From: Acholoe squamosa
Taxonomy: Eukaryota > Annelida > Polychaeta > Phyllodocida > Polynoidae
Assembly: GCA_949317995.1 (NCBI GenBank)
Contig: OX439045.1
Location: 41,373,693-41,437,692, forward strand
Direction of reading: 5' to 3'
DNA: 64,000 nucleotides
Numbering within the stretch: the first letter of the stretch is position 1; each line of letters opens with the position of its first letter. The notes under the pieces were generated by a model, which had not been told where the DNA came from, did not search any database, and saw nothing but the letters and a program-made list of their open reading frames with translations. Shown here one piece after another: positions 10,791 to 23,348 of this stretch. Both the position numbers and the translations under genes were made by a program.

Positions 10791-13700
10791 TATATGCAGC
10801 ATTATAAAAAAACTTCCTTGTATAGTATAGTGCTGTGGCCACCTGGTGTTGTGTCTTTAAATGATTCCTGGAATTTACACTAGGTGACACTACTAGTCGA
10901 TTTCTATATTTTTGGAATCTAGGTGAAATTAGATGACTCAAAAAATATATTCAAATTAAGTGTAGATGATGTTATGATTTATGTTCATTCCCTAACATGC
11001 CACAATATTGATGGAATGCTCAAATAGAGAACAAAAACTGATGATACAACATTAGGGTTAAGTTCTACTTTTCTTCACACCTTATTTGTGGCTTTCTAAA
11101 AGACATATGGACAGCATCCCACACAACCTATATTCATCAACTTTCATCAACTTTATGGACCACCTCTGCCCAAAAGTGTGGGAATGTTGATCCTATTTGC
11201 ACCTCCTATGGGGTTTAGTATTGGGCTGAAAACCGTCTTCACTTTTCCCACTGTTAGTAGTGTCTTAAAAACTGCATTTTCACCCCGGCTCTTATAACCC
11301 CTTTTGGGTTAATAATTAGATGTTTGCACGGTAGGACACATGCAGAGATATGATACAAAGGATACATTTCATAGAATATAAAAAGCGTTTATGGATTAAA
11401 CACCGGTGTTTAGAACTTAAACTCTCAGTTAAACACTTTATTATTCCATTTTTCTGAACACTTCTTTTGGGCTCAACGTGTTCAATTCAAAATGAGTTTC
11501 ATTATGAAAGTTATGATTCTTGTCAAAACTATATCACGGGCAAAAGAGAAAGAAATTGCTTTAGTAGCAGTACTACTTAGTTCCTGTATTTTTTTTTTAA
11601 TTTCCTGAAATTCCAATATGGGATACCTAAAATCTGCCAAAGCTTGGGTATTTACTCATAGGGAACATATCCTGTGATATCAATTCTAATAATTATCGGT
11701 TGATTGTAAAACAATGATTCCAAAATTGAGTTGATATAACACCACATTTTGCTCTCAGAAATCAATTCTGCATTTTCTTCTGAAATTAATTAACACTAAT
11801 GGCAATGTTGTGAGAGTTTAGAGTAAAGCATTTATACTTGCAGTGTCACTGATTGGCTTTCTAAACATAGGCATCGTACTGATATGTCTGACTATGCACC
11901 AACAAGTACAATGTACCGTACAATGTACATGTATAGGGTCAAAGGTTAGGGAGCATTGCTGTGTGTCCTTCTTGACCCTCAAAAATGTATTGTAAAAGAA
12001 CAAGAAGTAGTTTTCATGAATTACTTTTGCTCTTCTTCACCTTCTACATTTTCCACAGAGCAATGTGCCCCTTGTTTCACAGATAGATATAGACCTATAT
12101 GCCTATATCTATAGCTATAAGCCTATAGGCATTTGGTATAAAGAGGGAGGGTTGGCAGGTGGTGCTCTGGGATGGGATCATAATGGGGCTGCACACCCCT
12201 GCCTCTTACAACAGGAGCTACACAATAACAGGACCCTACGTAGGCGGGTAGACACTAGTACGCACACTAGAGTATCCAAATAGCGGCTGAAGACTGGTCA
12301 TTTAGCCCTGCCACTGCACGCCAAATTTGTATGGAGAATCTCCAGCCGTCATATGGCCCCATGTGGTAGGAGGGTCTGTAGTCCCCTTATTATTCCCCGT
12401 ATATGTACAGAACTATCAAATCACCCATCTGCCCATCACATACAAGTCTGAGGACATAATAGCTGTCTGCACTGCTTCCACCAGTAGAAGCACGGCCATG
12501 CACATGCAATTGTGACCTCCAACTATGGTCCCATGTGTTTCATTCAGTAGTACGTCCATGTAGCCTATACTTTTAGGACTTTCAGTAAGACAGATGTAGG
12601 ATCATCTTACCCCGGGGAAATGTATTGAAAACATCCCTTCTTTCGCTGCAATTATTGATGAGACCACTCAGAATGAAACACTCTGGAACCAACTACCTTA
12701 TAATATAGCCGGCAGAGACACATAAAGATGACGGTGAGTGTTGTGGGTCCCTTGGCGGCGGTTTGCTGAGATGGGACTGGTCTGCTGCCTGTCCTCTGGC
12801 AGAGTTTGCTGTCCACAAGATAAACAGCACCTGATGCCAGCGTCTGACCTCTGTAATGGGTCGACACCCGCTAAACCCCGCCATTGTCGTTTATATGCCA
12901 CTGTCAGGGCGCGGCAGGTGCAGCTCTCTGGCTGTGCAGGCAAATAAAGCTGGGGTTCCCTCTCTTTAAATAGCAATCTATAGGAGATGCACTTACATTG
13001 TTCATGATTCATGGTTGAGACTGGGTGGGGTGCCTGTATTTTACCAAGGCCATCAGAATATGTACATAAGTAACATGGTGCTAACATAATAAACATCCAA
13101 GACTACAGCAAACAACATCAAAACGTGGAACAGGAATCATTTGATCTGCTGCCAACGTCAAGTGTCATGTTAAAAGGCAAATGATAATACCTGGTACTAC
13201 TTAATTGGAACAAATCCCTCAGAAAGACAGAGGCATTTAACTGAAAATCAATTGTGAAGGGAATGAGGATGATTAGTGCAATTGCTTAATTACACAAGAT
13301 AATTTTGTTTGGCTGCAGTCATTTTACATTTCATGTGGATAAAGAGGAAAATAATATTATTTTTTTTTTTATTATTAGCACAACTGCAGAGGTTTCTTGG
13401 AGATGATGCCTTTGGAACCTATGTATGGGGGACCCCTGAAAGAGACATTTGTTAGCGACCTTCAGGTGCATTTGGAGGGGAATCGTGAATTCCCAAGTAA
13501 TTCATGGTCATGAATGTATTCTACTGTATTCTTTTCGCTATTAAGCGCCCTCCCCCAAATATGCACTCCCACCCCCTTTTTTGTGGGGGAAGGCAATTTT
13601 ACAGACGAGAGAAAAAAGGCAATTAAACGATGAAGTATCAATCTTTATATATGCGCCCTGGACGCTTATTAGAGTGAAGACGGTAAACAGAAATACACTA

Positions 13701-13830
13701 CAAAACCATGTACAGGCTAAGTGCAATGAAATCATACTCTGCAGAGTATTTTTATACGGGTTCGGTTTTGCATATTACTACACTGCTTGCATATGACCTA
13801 CAGCCTACATTATCACCCCCTGCATACTAC
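10791..13830. other. Unannotated stretch
   Basis: About 3 kb without a supported gene. Overlapping frames on both strands near 12,700-13,100 (up to 132 codons) sit in locally GC-richer DNA and could mark an old exon, but I can identify no domain. A short poly-T tract lies near 13,360. Confidence 0.4.
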
Positions 13831-16560
13831 AACACCACTCTCTGTATACTACTTACACCCTGTATGTGTATACAATACTACTCTCTGTGTACTACTTACA
13901 CCCTGTGTGTGTACATTACCACTCTCTGTGTACTACTTACACCCTGTGTGTGTACATTACCACTCTCTGTGTACTACTTACACCCTGTGTGTGTACATTA
14001 CCACTCTCTGTGTACTACTTACACCCTGTGTGTGTACATTACCACTCTCTGTATACTACTTACACCCTGTGTGTGTACATTACCACTCTCTGTATATTAC
14101 TTACACCCTGAGTGTGTACATTACCACTCTCTGTATACTACTTACACCCTGTATGTGTACAATACCACTCTCTGTGTACTACTTACACCCTGTATGTGTA
14201 CAATACCACTCTCTGTGTACTACTTACACCCTGTATGTGTACAATACCACTCTCTGTGTACTACTTACACCCTGTATGTGTATACAATACTACTCTCTGT
14301 GTACTACTTACACCCTGTGTGTGTACATTACCACTCTCTGTATACTACTTACACCCTGTGTGTGTACATTACCACTCTCTGTATATTACTTACACCCTGT
14401 GTGTGTACATTACCACTCTCTGTATACTACTTACACCCTGTGTGTACATTACCACTCTCTGTATACTACTTACACCCTGTGTGTGCAATACCACTCTCTG
14501 TGTACTACTTACACCCTGATTGTGTACAATACCACTCTCTGTATACTACTTACACCCTGTATGTGTACAATACCACTCTCTGTGTACTACTTACACCCTG
14601 TGTGTGTACAATACCACTCTCTGTATACTACTTACACCCTGTGTGTACAATACCACTCTCTGTGTACTACTTACACCCTGTGTGTGTACATTACCACTCT
14701 CTGTGTACTACTTACACCCTGTGTGTGTGTACATTACCAGTCCATGTACTACTTACACCCTGTGTGTGTACATTACCACGCTCTGTGTACTACTTACACC
14801 CTGTGTGTACATTACCACTCTCTGTATAGTACTTACACCCTGTGTGTACAATACCACTCTCTGTGTACTACTTACACCCTGTGTGTGTACATTACCACTC
14901 TCCGTGTACTACTTACACCCTGTGTGTGTACATTACCACTCTGTATACTACTTACACCCTGTGTGTGTACATTACCACTCTCTGTGTACTACTTACACCC
15001 TGTGTGTACAATACCACTCTCTGTATAGTACTTACACCCTGTGTGTGTACATTACCACTCTCTGTATATCACTTACACCCTGTGTGTGTACATTACCACG
15101 CTCTGTGTACTACTTACACCCTGTGTGTACAATACCACTCTCTGTATAGTACTTACACCCTGTGTGTGTACAATACCACTCTCTGTATATCACTTACACC
15201 CTGTGTGTGTACATTACCACGCTCTGTGTACTACTTACACCCTGTGTGTACATTACCACGCTCTGTGTACTACTTACACCCTGTATGTGTACATTACCAC
15301 TCTCTGTGTACTACTTACACCCTGTGTGTGTGTACATTACCACTCTCTGTATACTACTTACACCCTGTGTGTGTACAGTACCACTCTCTGTATACTACTT
15401 ACACCCTGTATGTGTACAATACCACTCTATGTGTACTACTTACACCCTGTGTGTGTACATTACCACTCTCTGTGTACTACTTACACCCTGTGTGTGTGTA
15501 CATTACCACGCTCTGTGTACTACTTACACCCTGTGTGTACATTTCCACGCTCTGTGTACTACTTACACCCTGTGTGTGTACATTACCACTCTCTGTGTAC
15601 TACTTACACCCTGTGTGTGTGTACATTACCACTCTCTGTATACTACTTACACCCTGTATGTGTACATTACCACTCTCTGTGTACTACTTACACCCTGTGT
15701 GTGTGTACATTACCACGCTCTGTATACTACTTACACCCTGTGTGTGTACAATACTACTCTCTGTGTACTACTTACACCCTGTATGTGTACATTACCACTT
15801 TCTGTGTACTACTTACACCCTGTGTGTGTACAATACCACTCTCTGTATACTACTTACACCCTGTATGTGTACAATACCACTCTCTGTGTACTACTTACAC
15901 CCTGTATGTGTACAATACCACTCTCTGTGTACTACTTACACCCTGTATGTGTACAATACCACTCTCTGTGTACTACTTACACCCTGTGTGCATACAATAC
16001 TACTCTCTGTATACTACTTACACCCTGTGTGTGTACAACACCACTCTCTGTGTACTACTTACACCCTGTATGTGTACATTACCACTCTCTGTGTACTACT
16101 TACACCCTGTCTGTACATTACTACTCTCTGTGTACTACTTACACCCTGTGTGTGTGTACATTACCACTCTCTGTATACTACTTACACCCTGTGTGTGTAC
16201 AATACCACTCTCTGTATACTACTTACACCCTGTATGTGTACAATACCACTCTCTGTGTACTACTTACACCCTGTGTGTGTGTGTACATTACCACTCTCTG
16301 TGTACTACTTACACCCTGTGTGTGTGTACATTACCACTCTCTGTATAGTACTTACACCCTGTGTGTGTACAATACCACTCTCTGTATACTACTTACACCC
16401 TGTGTGTGTACAATACCACTCTCTGTATACTACTTACACCCTGTGTGTGCAATACCACTCTCTGTATACTACTTACACCCTGTGTGTACAATACCACTCT
16501 CTGTATACTACTTACACCCTGTATGTGTACAATACCACTCTCTGTATACTACTTACACCC
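13831..16560 (+). repeat. 41-bp satellite, block 1 (about 66 copies)
   Basis: The unit is 41 bp and contains ctctctgtgtactacttaca followed by ccctgtgtgtgtacattacca; regular steps of 41 bp are seen at 13,921, 13,962 and 14,003. Variation is concentrated at a few positions: gtgtac versus gtatac, tgtgtg versus tgtatg, acatt versus acaat, and 2-bp changes in the GT run. No stop codon occurs in any forward frame of the unit, so frames of 370-580 codons run through the block in all three phases. The reverse strand is closed by TAA and TAG in each unit. I interpret it as non-coding satellite DNA. Confidence 0.97.
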
Positions 16561-16882
16561 TTTATTTTATGTGAATAACTTCGTCCCGTAGAATTAGCAT
16601 TGCGCGGCCGATCTGCACACCCCCAGTGGCGTAACATGTGCCGATCCACCACAGCGGCCGATCCACCACTGCAGCCTCGTTCTGGGTGCATGTAAACATT
16701 CAAAATGGCAGACCCGCGCTTTTACGGGGAACTACGGTACTGGATTTTGATAATTTTTCCTTACTTAAACCTCTAAAAACATAAAATAAATATAGAACTA
16801 AACTCCCCTGGTGTCCTCGGTGGCTGATCCACCCCTCGTGGTGGATCGGCCACCTCGTACACCACGGTTGTTTAGTTCTATC
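16561..16882. mobile_element. Non-satellite island within the 41-bp array, with a hairpin
   Basis: About 320 bp interrupts the satellite. Its right part, about 16,791-16,882, is an imperfect palindrome: atagaactaaac pairs with gtttagttctat, and ggctgatccacc with ggtggatcggcc. The rest includes gtgccgatccaccacagcgg, which repeats the hairpin's sequence, and ctacggta. An inserted inverted-repeat element is likely, though no target duplication could be fixed against the degenerate satellite. Confidence 0.5.
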
Positions 16883-17899
16883 TATGTATGTGTGCAATAC
16901 CACTCTCTGTATACTACTTACACCCTGTATGTGTACAATACTACTCTCTGTATACTACTTACACCCTGTGTGTACAATACCACTCTCTGTATACTACTTA
17001 CACCCTGTATGTGTACAATACCACTCTCTGTGTACTACTTACACCCTGTGTGTGTACATTAACACTCTCTGTATATCACTTACATGCTGTGTCTGTACAT
17101 TACCACTCTCTATATACTACTTACATCCCATGTGTGTACAATACCACTCTCTGTATACTACTTACACCCTGTGTGTACAATACCACTCTCTGTATACTAC
17201 TTACACCCTGTATGTGTACAATACCACTCTCTGTGTACTACTTACACCCTGTGTGTGTACATTACCACTCTCTATATACTACTTACATCCCATGTGTGTA
17301 CAATACCACTCTCTGTATACTACTTACACCCTGTGTGTGTACAATACCACTCTCTGTATAGTACTTACACCCTGTGTGTGTACAATACCACTCTCTGTGT
17401 ACTACTTACACCCTGTGTGTGTGCAATACCACTCTCTGTGTACTACTTACACCCTGTGTGTGTGTACATTACCAGTCTGTGTACTACTTACACCCTGTGT
17501 GTGTACAATACCACTCTCTGTATACTACTTACACCCTGTGTGTGTACAATACCACTCTCTGTATAGTACTTACACCCTGTCTGTGTACAATACCACTCTC
17601 TGTGTACTACTTACACCCTGTGTGTGTACAATACCACTCTCTGTATACTACTTACACCCTGTGTGTGTACAATACCACTCTCTGTATACTACTTACACCC
17701 TGTGTGTGTGTACAATACCACTCTCTGTGTACTACTTACACCCTGTGTGTGTGTACATTACCAATCCGTGTACTACTTACACCCTGTGTGTGTGTACATT
17801 ACCAGTCCGTGTACTACTTACACCCTGTGTGTGTGTACATTACCAGTCCATGTACTACTTACACCCTGTGTGTGTGTGCATTACCAGTCCGTGTACTAC
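16883..17899 (+). repeat. 41-bp satellite, block 2 (about 25 copies)
   Basis: The same 41-bp unit resumes after the island. Near its right end the units change to gtgtgtgtacattaccagtc and lose the 'ctctgtg' segment, a local sub-variant with a shorter period, before the array ends in unique sequence. Confidence 0.96.
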
Positions 17900-18282
17900 C
17901 CGGTAGGCTATAGGAAGGGAGGGTTTTAAGAGGGTGTTTTGAGATATTGGCATGTGCCGTAATTAATTTGCTATGTAAGAATCTCCACAGTAACTTAAGA
18001 AATAGATAATAACTCCAAGCGGTCCACTGTACTTTGACTAATTTACTACATCATATGGGGAATTCACTAGCATTAAGTGGTAAAGGCTATATCTAAGCCC
18101 CACAGTCCATTTGGGAGAGAAGATATATTGGGACACAACACAGCCATCTCCAAGGGAGTTATACATTTTTTTAATGATGGTACAAATAGGCATTACAATC
18201 TAGGTTCCAAATGAGCGGCACAAACCATGATTTACTCAACCTGTTAATTGGCATTAAAAGGAGTGAAGTGATACATACCACG
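17900..18282. other. Unannotated stretch
   Basis: No feature is recognised between the satellite and the long hairpin. Confidence 0.45.
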
Positions 18283-18407
18283 AATGTAATATATAATGAA
18301 TAGACTTGAACTCTTTGGCTTCAGGGGGTGATAGAAGCATGAGCGGGAGGCGAATGCTTCTATCAAACCCATGAAGCCAACTAGTTCAAGTCTATTCATT
18401 ACATATT
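18283..18407. repeat. Long hairpin, ~55-bp arms and 13-bp loop
   Basis: The left arm (18,283-18,340) ends ggggtgatagaagcat and the right arm (18,354-18,407) begins atgcttctatcaaaccc; outer parts aatgaatagacttgaac and gttcaagtctattcatt also pair exactly. The loop is gagcgggaggcga. Pairing is close to 90 percent over about 55 bp. It could be a small palindromic transposon or, if transcribed, a source of small RNAs; the stem is longer than a usual animal pre-miRNA. Confidence 0.85.
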
Positions 18408-19084
18408 GCATATATAACATGGTTTCCACCATTAATTCTAAGTATTTACCTTTAAAAATGATAGAATCCATTGTTTTCTTTTGCGAGTCGACAAGACGGC
18501 CCTCTGCTATCTTGGTTTCATGTTGATACGAGTTCAATCACTATACACCAGGCTGTGCCACTTTCACGGGCGTAAACTTACTCGCAGTGGGAACATACAG
18601 AAGGGATAGTAGTAGCATTGCTTTATACGGGTTCACTATGGTTCCTCTTCTATTAAGTTAATGCCCGTGGCTAGTTGATAGGCTATACACCAGATGGCAC
18701 GACAGGTCATGTTTACAAATGCAATGGCAAACATGCACAGCCAGTCGCTCGCTTCGAAAGTTTAATCTTTTTTTATATCAAATACAGCCATAATATCAAG
18801 GAATCTAGTCAACAGGGAGGTAGAATATGGTTTCAACTATGTTATGTCCAAAGCATTTCGTCAGATTTGGTACATAAGCCTAAAAAATGGAGGATTTACT
18901 TTCTTGTCAACTCGTTGTCAAGGTATGTCCGCTCCGCTGTGCGTCCGCTGTCAATTTTGGGTTCTTTTATCACCAGATATCAGAACTCATATTATCCATT
19001 TTAGGAACTGAATTCAGTGCCTAAACTCGATAACCATGTTATATTGGTTGATAATACCTACTCAGTTAGTGTGACACCTGCATG
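18408..19084. other. Unannotated stretch
   Basis: One 109-codon forward frame at 18,675-19,004 has no recognisable motif, so no gene is called. Confidence 0.4.

Positions 19085-19114
<30 letters not shown>
19085..19114. repeat. GT dinucleotide microsatellite
   Basis: About 15 uninterrupted GT dinucleotides. Confidence 0.95.
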
Positions 19115-19116
<2 letters not shown>

Positions 19117-19536
19117 TTGGTTCCCAGAATCCATAACTATTCAAAAAGATCTAGCGAGCAACCCCTTAATAGGTCAATGTCCAGTCAGTCACAGTAGTCC
19201 ATCCATCCCCCTTTAGTCCTGTCTTAGTCCTGTCCTGGTGAGCCCTCAGTGAATTCTGCTGCTCTGAGCCCTGGTCCCCTGCTACAGGCACTAGCTCTGC
19301 CCCCATTCCTGAGCCATTATCTCCTCACGTGACCACTGCTGCCTGACTAAAATACCACGCAGTTCCATGACACTCTCTCTCTGTCTCTCCCAGAAACTAC
19401 GCAGCCACTCACACCAAACAGAAAACAATGTCTTCATAACTTTCATTCCACAGGCTCACTGGCGCCTCCCTGACAGCATCCACTAATCTCCTTCCTCTCT
19501 CTCTCTCTGGCCCTACTGAAAACCTTAAGACCTTGC
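19115..19536. other. Unannotated CT-rich stretch
   Basis: Contains ctctct runs near 19,372 and 19,495 and a direct repeat of gtcttagtcctgtc. No gene is seen. Confidence 0.4.
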
Positions 19537-19690
19537 TTTCCCTTCTAATACCTGATACTTGAATCTAAACTGGTTTCCCTTATAATACCTAATACTTGAA
19601 TTCCCTTATAATACTTAATAATTGAATCTAAACTGCTTTCCTTTATAATACCTAATACTTGAATCTACACTGCTTTTCCTTATAATACTA
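19537..19690. repeat. Irregular tandem repeat, units of about 26-40 bp
   Basis: The phrase taatacctaatacttgaatc recurs four times with partial unit deletions, each followed by a variable 'taaactgctttccctta'. This short irregular array lies just before the third satellite block. Confidence 0.75.
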
Positions 19691-19763
19691 ACTCCATATA
19701 CTAATTCTCTCCGCTTCTATATTACATAACCGCTCCAAGCTGAATTTCCCCTTAACTCAACGG

Positions 19764-20135
19764 TACTTACACCCTGTGTGTGTACAATACCACTCTCTGT
19801 ATAATCCTTACACCCTGTATGTGTATACAATACTACTCTCTGTGATCTACTTACACCCTGTGTGTACATTACCACTCTGTATACTACTTACACCCTGTGT
19901 GTGTACATTACCACTCTCTGTATACTCCTTACACCCTGTGTGTGTACATTACCACTCTCTGTGAACTACTTACACCCTGTGTGTACATTACCACTCTCTG
20001 TGTACTACTTACACCCTGTGTGTACATTACCACTCTCTGTATACTACTTACACCCTGTGTGTACATTACCAATCTCTGTATACTACCGTACTTACATGCT
20101 GTGTGTGTATATTGCCACTCTCTGTCCACTACTTA
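19764..20135 (+). repeat. 41-bp satellite, block 3 (about 9 copies)
   Basis: The same unit as blocks 1 and 2, separated from block 2 by about 1.9 kb of unrelated sequence. Several units have lost a TG (gtgtgtacattacc) or carry private changes (ataatcctt, gatctactt), so this outlier block is more diverged. Confidence 0.95.
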
Positions 20136-20984
20136 ATCATAATATATTTTACCCAGAATCGCAGTATATGAGACACCTCATAACAAAATATTAAAGTATT
20201 GTTACCACGTCGCATCTGCCAATCCTACCATAGAGTGGCATCAACATGACATGCAGGTCCCCTACTAAATAGCTTCAGTCAGTAAAAGTCCTTGTTACTG
20301 AGGTTTCTTCCCTGTACCACAGATAAATCAGCTTCAGACATGTATACGTCGTGGACTAGATTTACCCCTCCTCTTCTTCACCACCTTTAACCCACTGACT
20401 CTCTGCATCCACTCCTCCAATGGAGGAAGAGGGTCTAAGGCAGAATGGATGTCGGCAGGGCCTCCAGGCTCAGTCAGCAGGGCCTCCAGGCTCAGATCAA
20501 TGCTTCTTAAACATCCCACCCCAGCCTGCCTCCTCCCAATGCCAGCATTGCGATAGAACGTCGATTTAACTTCCATGCACTGAGTGAGCAATTCACCCTA
20601 CATCAGTGGGAGGCGGCAAAAAGGATAAAGCAAGCACTACGTTTAATATCCTTACTTACACGGAAAAAACGATTTCAACAATTTCCAATGCAAAGAACTG
20701 CTGGGTGGACGGACTGCTGTCTGATGGCTGTAGTGGGTCTACCTGTTAATAGCCTTGTGTTATATTGTTCTAGGATATTGTAATAAGGCGATTTTGTTGA
20801 TATGAATTTAACAAAAAATAAAGGCTTCTCTGGTACTGTGGATCTTGGCACTCTTGGATCTATAAAAGATAATGAGAGCATAGCTCTTGTAAACTGCTGC
20901 CCATGATGTTCAATAAATTATACCATATTTACGATGCAGAAAGTGAGTTTCAGGTGCCTAACTGTGTGTGTTTGGTGCCAGTGA
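20136..20984. other. Unannotated stretch
   Basis: An 85-codon minus-strand frame at 20,591-20,334 has a plausible coding composition (a Leu/Pro/Glu-rich middle and a basic KKRRGKSSPRR tail), and contains an internal duplication of tgagcctggaggccctgc. With no domain or splice context I leave it as an open possibility only. Confidence 0.35.
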
Positions 20985-21297
20985 CGGGGTCAATGCGTCC
21001 ATGTGTCCGCCTAACTGTACTTTGGCGCCGATAAAATGCGGGTCACACCACCACAGCCAATCAAAGATGGAGACCGCGGGGTTTCAGCCAATCATGGCGA
21101 GGGGGAGGGAGGAAGCATTCTGCAGCATTCTAGGGCAGACCGGACGAAGGGGGAATAACCCTCCCATACTGTTATAGTCTAAATCCTAAATCACCGGTCA
21201 AAATGATCAGTCAGGACCCAGCTATAGCTGTCTGGGTGGGCAAGAAGGGTGGGAGGGGAGGAAGAAACCAGTCAGATTCTATACTTGATTTCCAGAT
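20985..21297. repeat. Dispersed repeat, copy 1
   Basis: From ggggtcaatgcgtccatgtg to about gtcagattctatacttgatt this matches 23,349-23,592 in order, with small indels. Shared landmarks include ggtcacaccaccacagccaa, tctagggcagaccggacgaa and gggcaagaagggtgggaggg. The family is unknown and no coding potential is evident. Confidence 0.85.
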
Positions 21298-21542
21298 ACC
21301 CCTATACAAATTCTTTATGGTTGCTGAGATAGAGTGCATCATGCCAATCAGGGCATTGCATAATTATGCAGAAAACCTCATATAGGAGTTATCCCATAGT
21401 GTTACCTATGACTTAAGGGTATCTCGAACTGGCGATCATCATGGTGACATTTATTTTCACCTGAGACAAATGTGTCCAAAGTTTTCAATAATTTTGGCCT
21501 GTACAGTGATGTTTTGAGGGTATTAATGAAAGAATGATACAG

Positions 21543-21970
21543 AGAATAGGGTAAATTGAACTTGCTGAACGAAATGAGATATACTATAAGTCTGAATTAT
21601 GAACCCCTGCCGAAAAAAAAAATTGTTTTGAATCTTGACATGATGCCTACTTTAAAGTCGACTTTAGCAGGTTCCTTTGATCGCATCAGTATGCACAAAA
21701 CCATGAAAATAGGGTAAATCGAATGTGCCGAACGCAATGAAACATACTACAAGTCCGAATTATGAACCCCCACCGAAAAAAAAAAATTTTCAAATCTTGA
21801 CATGATGCCTACTTTAAGGTTGACTTTAGCAGGTTCCTTTGATCGCATCGGGATGTACAAACTCTGAAAACGGGGTAAATCAAACGTGCTGACCATAATG
21901 AAACATACTACAAGTCCAAATTATGAACCCCTGCCAAACAAAAAATTGTTTTGAATCTTGACATGATGCC
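21543..21970. repeat. 161/162-bp tandem repeat, about 2.6 copies
   Basis: aatcttgacatgatgcc occurs at 21,631, 21,793 and 21,954, and gactttagcaggttcctttg twice between them. Each unit includes a short poly-A run after 'gaacccc..ccgaa'. No known family is recognised. Confidence 0.9.
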
Positions 21971-22120
21971 AGGCAAAGCATGATGAACCATATTGAGTAA
22001 GTACTGACATATATTGACTAATTGCTGACAAATAGTGAGTAGGCTTAAATAGGCCCTACTGAATAAAACAAAGAAAGGCGACGAAACACAAAACACCGCA
22101 CACACTCAGTCACCATGTAT

Positions 22121-22414
22121 TACCGTTATCTCCCGCGTATAAGGCGCGTCTTATACGGTTGGTTTCAGTTCTCATTGCATCCACAAGGGGGACTCCAAGA
22201 ACTTTCTTTTGAAAAGTTACATGCCCCCTTACCTATAATAGGATATATGGGGGCCCAGGGGGGTCCATGGGGCCCAAGTTACACATAGGTCTTTGAATTT
22301 TGAAAATTCATTCAGTAGAACCAAAGTTGAATTTTTCAATTTTTTTTGAGAATTTGCCAAAACTACAGGTGCGCCTTATACCAAGCTGCGCCTTATACGT
22401 GGGAGATTACTGTA
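22121..22414. mobile_element. Family A miniature inverted-repeat element, copy 2
   Basis: The ends are taccgttatctcccgcg and cgtgggagattactgta. The interior matches the copies at 376 and 27,596, including ttttgaaaattcattcagta and the phrase gggggcccaggggggtcc. Confidence 0.8.
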
Positions 22415-23176
22415 GTAGTTTCAATTTGTAAGCATATGAATTCTACAAAGGAGCAATATCACATATCTATGTAGGCCTATATTGAAAAGTACCAGGACAC
22501 TGCATAATTATGCTAATTATGCAAATAATATGCACGGATATGGAGTGTTCGGTATCAATCTGGGGTGTTTTGTCCCCTTAAAGAACATGCCCCCCAAAAA
22601 AATTGTTTCAAAAAAGAATACGCGAAATAATTTTTTAACTAGCAGCCTTTTTCATCATGGCCGGTCCATTTGTGCACTATCCAGGGTGTGGTAGCGCCCT
22701 ACCTCCAGCCAAAACCTATCTGTTGTAAGCGTTACCAGTGAAAAAGAGGCAGGTTTGATGAAGGAACAGATCGAAATCCCAGATCGAAATAAAGGTTTTT
22801 TGGGACCTGGGGGAACATGCCAGTCCAGGCACTGGCAGAGAGGTCCAAGAACTGGCAGTTTTACAAAATCCATCGTATTTCCCTTACTATTGGTCGCACA
22901 GGGACGTGCAGCACATCAATTTGTATCAGTTTTTTGAGAGGATTAACCCTAATGGATCAAACTTCACTTTTGACTGATAACAAAAATTCTAGACAATGAA
23001 AATTTCACAAAAAGAAAACAGGAAACGTTATCAGGACGGGTTTCCACCCTTTTAAAGCTAAATAACTATCAATACTAGTCATTAGCCAACAGTACATGTG
23101 TATTGTGAGTGTATTATTACTGCAAAAATAAAGGAAAAATGTTGGCACTGCTCATGAAAAACGAAAAACGTTCATG
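22415..23176. other. Unannotated stretch
   Basis: No supported gene. The words 'cagatcgaaat' and 'aactggcag' are duplicated locally around 22,770-22,860. Confidence 0.4.
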
Positions 23177-23250
23177 GTACAACCTAGGATCGATCCGGGG
23201 ACCTCCCACGTTCTCAGCCCAATCTCTCCCGACTGAGCTAGCGGGGCAGC
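23177..23250 (-). ncRNA. tRNA-derived sequence (SINE head or tRNA relic)
   Basis: Read on the minus strand it begins gctgccccgctagctcagtc, with an A-box-like tagctcagtcggg (23,240-23,228), and ends with a B-box-like ggtccccggatcgatcc (23,203-23,187). The A-to-B spacing suits an RNA polymerase III internal promoter. The anticodon-stem region does not pair well and the 3' acceptor strand is poor, so it is unlikely to be a working tRNA. A SINE head is the better reading, though the body of the SINE is not delimited. Confidence 0.55.
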
Positions 23251-23348
23251 TGTCTCTGGGGCGTGAGCTTAGCATACAAGAAGGACTTGGGACAGGTGGA
23301 CAGACATATGGACAGCCACTCCATCAGCCAATCAAAGAAAGGGATGCG

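Noticed and set aside
12698-13096. 132-codon minus-strand frame
   Set aside because: No domain, no splice or promoter context, and overlapping frames on the other strand are similarly open.
13708-17929. Long forward open frames (up to 578 codons) over the 41-bp satellite
   Set aside because: They exist because the repeat unit has no forward stop codon in any phase; all three frames are equally open and none has a plausible start, domain or splice context.
4631-20135. CRISPR array
   Set aside because: The tandem repeats have no unique spacers and the DNA is eukaryotic.
23177-23250. Functional tRNA gene
   Set aside because: The anticodon stem and acceptor stem do not pair well enough; kept only as tRNA-derived.
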